From Dipylidium caninum (taxonomy: Eukaryota > Platyhelminthes > Cestoda > Cyclophyllidea > Dipylidiidae): DNA of 29,423 nucleotides. The notes under the pieces are model-generated. The model was not told where the DNA came from and did not search any database. It saw only the letters and a list, made by a program, of their open reading frames with translations. The stretch is from the NCBI GenBank assembly GCA_017562135.1, contig QEYB01001225.1, positions 1-29,423 of the forward strand. Direction: 5' to 3'. Every line of letters starts with the position of its first letter. The first letter of the stretch is position 1. The position numbers were made by a program, and so were the translations under genes. Shown one piece after another: positions 21,776 through 29,423 of the stretch.

Positions 21776-24231
21776 AAACGGTAAAAATCTTACGAGTGGT
21801 GGCACATATCGTGGTATTCGTCATGTGATCATAGTTTTTCCTAAGACAATTAACACATTGAAAGTAACCGTATACACGTATCATACATTTACGACGGTCT
21901 AAATTAGCATTAGTCAAATGAAATTGCAAAGGACGAAGCGCTCTACCTCGCGTTCCATCTTTTTGGCCGATTCGTACGTCAAAGCCGACTAAAAGACAAC
22001 GTTTATGCAGCAATGCAGCTAATAGGAGTCAAATTCCGCGTCGCCTGCACTTCATTGCAAGATGCCTATTCTCTCTGCGCTTTTCTGAACAGATTACCCC
22101 AACTGTACAGTGACTTATTCTTGCAAAGTGAAACATTTTGGCATCAAAACTGACTAGTAGCCACTGAAAGGCATTTTACAATTTGCCACAGAAATCCTAA
22201 CCGCCCAAAAAGGATATATTATGAGACTTAAGTAGCAACTAAGCCATGAGAAGTTCTTTGCCAGCGTGAAAAAGACTTAATTGGTCCTTGTTGGACCGCA
22301 ACAAAAGTGACAAATGTCTGACTAATGAGCTTAGACGACATGAGGTACAAGTCCGCCCACTAAACTAACTTTTCTTACCTTCCAAACGACATAACACTAC
22401 AGTCCCACGCATCATTGCATGCTACCGACAAAATTCGCGAAGATTTGTCATCAAAAAGCATTTATGATGTAGACTTAGTAACCACCATAGGCAACTAAAC
22501 AGTTCTAAACCAACCCGCTCACTCCAGAGACCGTGAACGCAATCGCGGTATCGACCGTACACAAATACATCCAGTCACACAATCCACAACAACCTCCGAT
22601 CCACTTAAACGATCCTAAGACATTCTCTTCTTTTTCTACTAACTCTATTTCTCTTTCTATCATATCGAAATAAAACTGTTCTTTTATATTTTTCAAGGTT
22701 TTTGGCTATCCTTACTGCGCCTATAAGTTCATCATATTATTTCTCAAGTCATTAATTTATTTGAATTCATGGCGTTCCGACCTTGTCCAATGTCCTTGAC
22801 GACGTTGCTGAGATGATTTCCAATTCGTATGATGCATAGCCCATGGCCTTGGAGACTACCTTATTATCGTCAACGATGTTCCGTCCAGTATGAAAAAAGT
22901 TACCTGACATCTGGTCATTTTCGGTCACAATTAGCGTCCTACTTGGCTGAAGTCCTGCCTATATAAGCGCAGAACACTATTCCCCTTCTCAGGTGACCAT
23001 TTAATCAGGCTACATTGCTGAATACAACGCTATTAAAATAATCAGCCTCCTCTTCCGCCTCCCTTGTCAAGGTGTCTCACACCACTGTCCTACCTCTCCT
23101 CTCCTTCAAAGGAAAGCAAATTTCGCTTACTGTGCCCAATTTTACCGTTAGACATTCTCTCATTCGCCTTATCGCATTGGGCAAATTGCCTCCATTAAGC
23201 TGTTCTGTGCGCCTTCACTATTGCGCCTTCGCATGCAACACATAATATGCCGTCTTTAGAAACGTAGTCATATTTAGGAAATTTATTTATAAGCTGAGTA
23301 AGTTACGATGGGTATGAAAATAACAAATAATTAAGAGTGTATTAGCTTATTGGGCTTATTGTCGGCGGTGGCATTGCAACTGAATATGTACCTATTTTCC
23401 TTTAGACAAAATAACGAAGCATTTTCGAATTTTGTCGTAGGAGGGGGCACTCAACTGGTTGATAAATAACATTAAATTTGTATTTTGTTTTAGTGGGGCG
23501 GCAGTGGCTGTTTTGTGTTTTGGTGCGCATTTCAGTAAACTTCCGAAGCTATTTGCATATCTGCTCGTCAGAGTAAGGCCGTCGGTCGGCAAAGCTCTAA
23601 TTGCTTATTATTGCTACCTAATATTTGTCAAGAATGTTATTTTGTGGTGATTATCTCTCACTGTTTCTGTAGGTGACTTGTTGAATTGGGTAGTGGGGAA
23701 GAGAATGTATCTCTACCAGCAGACATTTGCCTCTCACCTGTAAACTTGTCTCAGATTAAGCCTAATTGGCCTTGATTATTGTTAATTTAGTCGGTTAACA
23801 CAGATATCACGGAGGAATTGGATTATTAAAAATGCCACTCTGTCGGGTAGTAAGCACAGTCTTCGGTTCAGTTATATAAGTAAACACCGATTTACTGATG
23901 CGTTTCTTGCAATCTGAAATGGTTGTATTTGAATTTCTCCCATTAATATGAACTCTAGTCTCCATTTTGAGTGTATGTATTAAATCAGGCAGAATAATAT
24001 ATACATACAATGTAGTGCACTGGACGTTGATCATACTAATGAGAAAGTAGTCAATCGGTTAATTGTTCAACGGCAAACCAACGGTTGATTTTCTTGTTTT
24101 TTTCGTCTTTAGACTTAGAAAGGAACAATCTTGACGAGTTTTTTGTCCTTTCTTCATATGTCAACGTTATATCTGAAGTGACTCTTCTCTCCCATTTCAA
24201 AAATCTTATTTCTCTTCTTCTTCTGATGACT
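21776..24231. other. No supported gene, AT-rich
   Basis: Noticeably AT-rich with an orphan TATA box at 22959. A Lys/Glu-rich 63-codon minus-strand frame at 22505-22696 is unidentified. Confidence 0.5.
22959..22967 (+). promoter_or_regulatory. Orphan TATA box
   Basis: CTATATAAG on the plus strand, a strong TATA box. The next 600 bases downstream hold no convincing reading frame. It could serve a short non-coding RNA or a gene whose exons I cannot see, or be incidental in AT-rich DNA. Confidence 0.3.
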
Positions 24232-24663
24232 TCAATGTCGGGCTTTCACGTGGGTACAAGTGGCTGTCCTTGCATTGACTATGTTGTTGGTTTTGGCCGA
24301 TGACAAGTTACTCCAAACAGCATCATCTCGCCCTGTCTCTTTCTTACCCTCATGCTCAAGGCATATATTTACCTTTTTTGCATCCGTTTGGGCATCTTTT
24401 TCTAATTTTACACCTAATTCCTCTGACAATTGCTTTGTTGTTTCCTGCACCATTTCTTCAACGAGGGTATATTTCTCTCGTCGAACTAGTCTATCACGTG
24501 TTTCCATGTGTCTACGCCTGGGTAGATTGCATCGCCAGTTGTGGCCGTCCTTTCTTAATGATGTGATCCGGTCAAGTTCTTTTCGTAGAGCAACTGGCCC
24601 CCGCGCAATTTCCCCACCCTGCCATTGTTGTTGGCGTGCTGGCTTTGCAAGTGCTTGTGTGTT
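24232..24663 (-). CDS. Possible Lys/Glu-rich reading frame, unidentified
   Basis: The minus strand is open for 143 codons. The first ATG is at 24507, but the frame is open upstream to a stop just beyond 24663. The product is strongly charged (KYTLVEEMVQETTKQLSEE, then LEKDAQTDAKK) and might form a coiled coil. A donor-like GGTAAGA follows EHEG near 24363. Composition and a short LVEE...LSE pattern recall the frame at 19999-20860, but the similarity is weak. Short tetrapeptides such as VALR and RLVR resemble histone H3, but their spacing does not fit. An open frame of this length is expected by chance a few times in a window this size, so coding status is uncertain. Confidence 0.25.
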   Translation of the reverse strand, partial: NTQALAKPARQQQWQGGEIARGPVALRKELDRITSLRKDGHNWRCNLPRRRHMETRDRLVRREKYTLVEEMVQETTKQLSEELGVKLEKDAQTDAKKVNICLEHEGKKETGRDDAVWSNLSSAKTNNIVNARTATCTHVKARH

Positions 24664-25463
24664 CTACTGTTGCAACACCAGTTTTTATCTTCGTGATGTT
24701 ATCCTCATCCGTTTTGAGGAACTCCGATTAATTGGACGCACTTTTCATCATGTTATATTGTGATATTTCATGATGCCTTTCATATTCTACACACTGTGGG
24801 CTGATGTACTTGCTGCTACTTCCCCACCTCTTCACTTTTAGGCTTCGCGTGGCTTTACACTCAGTCCTTTCGCCCGCTTGAACGGGCCCCTCGGACATGA
24901 AATTATCACGTGGCCAGATGGTGACAATTCACAGTTTGGAAATGCCCAAAGAGGCCTTTGGGGGATATGGAAGGCATCCGTTTTTTCGACAGTGTTCTCC
25001 TGCTTACACAGTATTTTTCTGGGTTGTGACAACGCCAGGAGCAATTTCTGTGATTTTCCCCTCCGATATGTCGAGCACTTTGCTCCTCAACTGGTTATGA
25101 GGATTAAGGAGGTTATCGAAATCGGTGGTAAAAGCCCTTCTCCTTCGCAGGAGACCCACTCATTTCTTCCACGACGACCTGACACCTTCTTCGTGTCGAC
25201 CTTGAGACTCCGTCTTGTTCCGGGAAGAACCTGCATTGTCCATCTTTAGAAGAATACTTTTAAAAATCCAGTCAACAATTCGTAGACCACAGGGTTTGCT
25301 TGTTTACGAGTATTAATTTTTCGCTTATCGCTTCTTCACCGGGTGTTTAAAACATCGCAAAAATGAAGTGTCAGGCTAAATTATTATTCTACGGGAAGGG
25401 AGCAGCTTTTGGGATGTCCTGCGCGGATAACTGTTTCGCATATGTTTTTGCCGGCGTCAAGGC

Positions 25464-25476
25464 GGGGGGGAGGGGG
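25464..25476 (+). repeat. G-rich tract
   Basis: Seven Gs, an A and five Gs. Too few separate runs to call a G-quadruplex here. Confidence 0.6.
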
Positions 25477-25833
25477 TGTTGTGAGGCTATTTACATTCAA
25501 GTCGCAATTTTGTTCTTATTCTCCACCACTCTTCCCATGATCTTTCAACCTGCAAAGCTGATTCATTCCAATCTTCTTTATATCCAATAAACCTGCCGCC
25601 AAGAGAATTTTTCTGGCCAACCCAATTGCACAATTTCTGCTCTTTTGACATTTCACGAGGAGCATTGAGCAAGGTAGGATGGGTATAAATGCAATGTTAT
25701 TCATTGCACGAGAAATAAGTTGATAGACTTATTGGCGGCCGTAAACATAGTCCTTCGAATGTGGCCGCTTTACGTTGTAATGCTCGACTGCAGGCTTTCG
25801 GTGAAACGGTGCTGATTCCCGCCTTTACTCCTC

Positions 25834-25849
25834 CAGACAGACAGACAGG
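25834..25849 (+). repeat. CAGA microsatellite
   Basis: Three copies of CAGA plus a partial fourth. Confidence 0.85.
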
Positions 25850-26230
25850 CATAGCCACGATCCACAAGTGATACTCGCGCTCAGCAGAGACAGTGTTTTA
25901 GTTGTGAGTGTCTAATTGCCTATCCTCGTTACTTGGTACTAATCAAGCATGCTTTTTCGTGATAAATCCTCACAACTTATGTAGGTGACACGTAACAATG
26001 CGTGGGATTGTAGTGGAAAGTAGGTTAGAAGACGAGAACGAGTAGTTTAGTGAGTGGACTGAGCCGAGCCGTCTGGCGCACTACAACAAAATATCGACTG
26101 TCACAAGCTCAGAGATCCAGACGGCTGTGCGTCTCGTGTTGCTGGGTGAGTTGGCCAAGCATGCGGTGTCAGTGGGCACCAATGTTTTGACCAAATGCAC
26201 CAGCTCGAAGTAGAGCTGAGCTGAGTAATT

Positions 26231-26286
26231 TTGTGGTGGGTGGCTGAGTGGGTGACTAAGTGAGTGAGTTAGTGAGTGTGGGTAGG
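26231..26286 (+). repeat. TGAG/TGGG tetranucleotide repeat
   Basis: Imperfect array of TGAG, TGGG and related units, roughly 56 bases. Confidence 0.8.
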
Positions 26287-26695
26287 GCTTGAGGCAGCAG
26301 CACTTGGTAATATGCATTGTCACGTTGTTATATGGCGCAAACCTGAACAATTTTTTCCCTCTCCTCCCCTCTCACCTTTTTTTGCTCTTCCGCCCTCTCG
26401 CCCTCAGGCCACTTACACCAATCCCACTTGAAACTAATCCGTCCTCACCTAAAATGTCGACGATGAATGAACGCGTCCACCGGCCCTGCTAAGGGCCACT
26501 TCTACTGTCCAAACCCGAGATTGTTGCTATCGCGATGCTCGCTCACACCATTAATCTTTAAATTTTTCTCCCTCCTTTGCCCGCTCGCTCTTTCGCTAAG
26601 TTACTCCGCATGTTTCGCTGGAATGACTTGATTTCGCTAGGATTATTGGGCGGCAGGGAATTCATTAGCCTGCTATTCGGTAACGTTTTTTGTGT

Positions 26696-26910
26696 AGCAT
26701 GGGAAGGCAGGGCGGGGCGAAACGGGTGAAGGCAAGGAAGGAAAGGAGACAAGGACGGCGGCTTAACTTGTGTGCTGTCATTTGTCTAGTCTCAGGGTTA
26801 GGCTACATGACGGAAGACGTCGTAAGTGGTTTTGGTTTGTCCGGTGGTGACCTTCCTCATTTGTCTCATCTCCAACCGATAAACGTGGCCGGATATTGCG
26901 TGGGTTGACA
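26696..26910 (+). pseudogene. Possible H4 relic, weak
   Basis: A frame beginning near MGRQGGAKR resembles the H4 N-tail (GKGGAKR). Further on, RRL and SGLGY sit with exactly the spacing of RRL and SGLIY in H4 (residues 36-52), seven identities over 17 positions. The stretch between (RDNIQGITKPAI in H4) is shortened. Arg/Gly-rich composition makes chance matches easier. It is the best of several faint histone-like traces in the window. Confidence 0.33.
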
Positions 26911-27408
26911 CCAATAAGCATTCATCTGAGCCCTCCTTTATACCTCTGTTGTCCGATTGACAGCACCATCTTTCAACTCCAGGAACACTCCACCAACAAG
27001 CGCGTGAGTCCGCCACATTCTCGCTATGCAACGGAAAATACTTAATCAAAATCGTTGCTCAGGGCATTACTCAAACACAGCCACTGTCACTTGGGTATTT
27101 CTTCTCGCGTCCCTCCTCTACCCGCATCGCACATCTCACCCGCGCAGTTACTCTACTCCTCGACTCATTCAGCCCTGCAGTGATATCTGCACGCCACCGT
27201 CAGCTGTATAACATTTGACACCTCCGTGGTACGAATTTTGAGATCGCAATGATTAAAGCTTTTGTGGGAGAACTCCAGTAGGAAGACAATGGACAGGACA
27301 AGTACTATCTCATTCTGACGACGTATCGCCAACAAGCGTCTCCGCGCATTTTCTCAAAACCACCCTCCTCTTCCTCCACCCCTCATCACAATTTCTCACA
27401 CCCTCCTT

Positions 27409-27417
27409 CATAAAAGC
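27409..27417 (+). promoter_or_regulatory. TATA box ahead of a 39-codon ORF
   Basis: CATAAAAGC lies 78 bases upstream of an ATG at 27489 in good context (GCCATGG). The spacing is like that of the H2A gene. The ORF from this ATG (MGALNGFHLFSTATKVARLL, ending at a TAA at 27606-27608) has 39 codons and no recognised family. Confidence 0.3.
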
Positions 27418-27707
27418 CCCTCTCAAGGCCACTACGATCACATCGCAGTTTACACCCTGCGACTATCGGTGAGCGAGACGAGCTCGCCATGGGCGCACTG
27501 AACGGTTTTCATCTCTTCTCCACCGCAACAAAAGTGGCTCGCCTTCTTTCCACACTTCGTCTTAACATACTACCTTTCGAGAGGGAGTTCGGAGGTTATT
27601 TGGAGTAAGAACGCGATGAAACCTCGTTGATCTGAAGTGAGATAACAAATTGGAAGGATGCAAAGATAAGCTTTTTTATTTCTCGTCTTCCATTGCCAAG
27701 AGCATGT

Positions 27708-27940
27708 TGCTGGGGCGGAGTAGTATGCGAAATAAAAAGTATTTGGATGAGACCAGTCGTAATGCTTCTCTCATGCAACAAAGGAGCTCAGTTGTGGACT
27801 GCGTCGTCGAAAAATGGGACGATCTGAAAGGAGATGATAGGAGAACTCCACGTCCCCTAAAAATCCTGTTTACGCAGAGCGACAGACCATTTTTGGAAGC
27901 GACGCCTCATATCGACCTCGTCGGTGTCATAGTGCCTACT
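27708..27940 (+). repeat. Dispersed ~0.28-kb repeat, copy 2
   Basis: Second copy of the repeat at 14070-14356, in the same orientation and about 50 bases shorter. It lies within an open stretch reading KYLDETSRNASLMQQRSS, of unknown meaning. No flanking target-site duplications were seen. Confidence 0.65.
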
Positions 27941-28229
27941 TTCGTGATCCACTGCTGATTTCTGATCTACTTCGCCTCCTCTTTTATGAGCTCCAGCGGC
28001 AGGAGGACTTTCTTCTCCACTTCCTTAGAGCCAGTAAGAGACAAGCCGCATTCAGTGACGAAAGACGCGTTTAGTGCCAATGAAACTTGAAGTTGGGTAA
28101 CTTGTTCGACCTGTTCTGCACACTCTCCATGTACAGTGTCCTGCGGAGGGTGGACGAAAATCATCTCTAGACCTGATTGTCTTTATAAAAAATCGAATTT
28201 TCTTGAGAGGTTATTTTCACCTTGCATGT

Positions 28230-28299
28230 ACGAGGTTTATGATGCATATTTGATTTTATCTCACGAAAGCCGACGAATTGACCCACCAGGCCGAGAAGA
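28230..28299 (+). repeat. Dispersed ~68-bp repeat, copy 2
   Basis: Partner of 7965-8032, sharing GACCCACCAGG and CGAAAGCCGAC-like flanks. About 70% identical by eye. Confidence 0.55.
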
Positions 28300-29423
28300 C
28301 GGTTGTTTCTGCACAAGTCAACGATAAATGCATTTTCTGCCTCGCTGCCTTGAAGTAGTTGTCCATGCACGATGAACAAGTCAAGTCGGTTGCCTACATG
28401 CAATTATCCGGCGGTGAGGGCGCGGAAGAGGTCGAAAACACTGGCTGAAAGTGGGAAGAAGAGCGTTTCTGCTACTTGAGCCAATGAACAGGGGGCGATG
28501 TAGAGCGGCCCTCGCCAGTGGATATGGGAAGTAGGCGTCATGACAGGACGTGCTGACGTCGGCTGAATGTGTGGCTTCCACAAAAGGGACCAATTGCACT
28601 GGGCAGAGGATTTTCTGCGGACGTAGAGCATTTCCAATATGAATATGACATTTGCGACGTCGCAGTCGACAAATAACTCTTCTGTCCATGAGAGAAGAAT
28701 TATGTTTCTGTTTCATCGGAACCACTTACTTTTTCTTACTACTTCACTACATCAACAGGAGGCTTTTGTAGTCGCATCGCTGCGATGGCATTCATTAAGC
28801 AGAATAACCTCCTCGGTCACTCTCGCCCTACTACGCCGGACATAAAAATTGTGAAGTAAATAGGTGGACGAGAGCAACGTGTGGAAAATGAGTAGACTAA
28901 TGAGATTCAATGTGGTAAATAAGTTGAATTACATTGGTGAGGTGGAGATGAGACAGGGGAAAGCGTTCAGGGAACAACCACATTCACGTGCGATAAGACT
29001 CATACTTTGCTAAGAAAGATTTTTCGCGAGTCTTCGGTGGACCTGCTCATTGATATCCGCAGTTCTTAAAGTTCTATGTGGTATGAGATTTGTGCTACGC
29101 TTTGAATTGCTTATTCTAACATTCCGGCCTCTTGCCTGGCACAGTGACTCACTTTTTGCATCTGAAAGCTACCTTTTTTAAATACCCAGCACCTCAGATT
29201 ATCCAACTTCAACTACTCACTTCCTCTACTCCACTCAGCCTCATTCAGACGAGATAACGCCGAGGATGAGGGTCAAGAGACTTGCGGGGTCTGGGCGTAC
29301 AGTGGGCGGCGAAAGTGCGGCACACCAGGTGCCTTTCGTGACGAGCACACGCTCCAAGTCAAGAAAGCTTCGGGTGCGGTTTATAAAGTGGCTCACATTA
29401 TTGCACAGTCGGTAAACTTTTCC

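Larger units (their letters stand above)
24709..29423. other. No supported gene
   Basis: Open frames of up to 123 codons (24878-25249, plus) without recognisable motifs. Holds repeat copies 2, microsatellites, the 27409 TATA box and the weak H4-like trace. At the right edge a TATA-like TTTAAATA (29179) precedes an ATG at 29265 whose frame has no recognised family. Confidence 0.5.

Noticed and set aside
24290..24708. Histone H3 on the minus strand (VALR, RLVR and AKKV in order)
   Set aside because: The offsets to H3 vary by several codons in both directions without frame changes, which neutral decay would not produce; best treated as coincidence in a charged frame.
24878..25249. 123-codon open frame, plus strand
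   Set aside because: No homology recognised; the opposite strand is equally open in places. Length is within chance expectation.
25464..25476. G-quadruplex
   Set aside because: Only two G runs lie close together; the four required tracts are not present.
1..29423. tRNA, rRNA, CRISPR array or bacterial operon
   Set aside because: No A/B-box pairs in tRNA context, no rRNA motifs, no regular spacer array and no tightly packed genes with ribosome binding sites.

Overview
The window reads as animal nuclear DNA: gene-poor, rich in short repeats and decayed sequence, with no sign of bacterial operons, tRNA/rRNA genes or CRISPR. One intact gene can be called with confidence, a single-exon histone H2A on the minus strand (11698-12084). 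It has a TATA-like box, an upstream CCAAT box and a 3' histone stem-loop, so it looks like a replication-dependent histone gene. Two further loci are clearly decayed histone genes: an H2A relic on the plus strand (4722-4988) and an H2B relic on the minus strand (5416-5788), facing each other. The H2B relic has the animal-type HPDTGIS motif. A metazoan, probably an invertebrate and possibly a parasitic flatworm, is the best guess; nothing in the window fixes the phylum.

Layout. 1-4700: no firm gene, only a 22-bp repeat, an orphan TATA box and weak histone-like traces. 4722-5788: the convergent H2A/H2B relic pair. 5790-11590: no firm gene, with a 68-bp dispersed repeat. 11590-12250: the intact H2A unit. 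12250-19370: no firm gene, with pyrimidine- and purine-rich tracts, several microsatellites and one copy of a ~0.28-kb dispersed repeat. 19370-21775: an inverted duplication with arms of about 0.54 kb around a 1.3-kb spacer that holds a Lys/Glu-rich reading frame. 21776-25300: AT-richer DNA with a second Lys/Glu-rich frame on the minus strand. 25300-29423: no firm gene, with second copies of two dispersed repeats, a TGAG/TGGG repeat and a weak H4-like frame.

The main picture is a histone neighbourhood in decay: one survivor with unusual substitutions in its histone fold, two unmistakable corpses, and many fainter traces. I could not tell those fainter traces from chance by eye, and they need profile searches. 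The relics share the survivor's gene family and, for H2A, what looks like the same unusual Arg-Gly step near the C-terminus.
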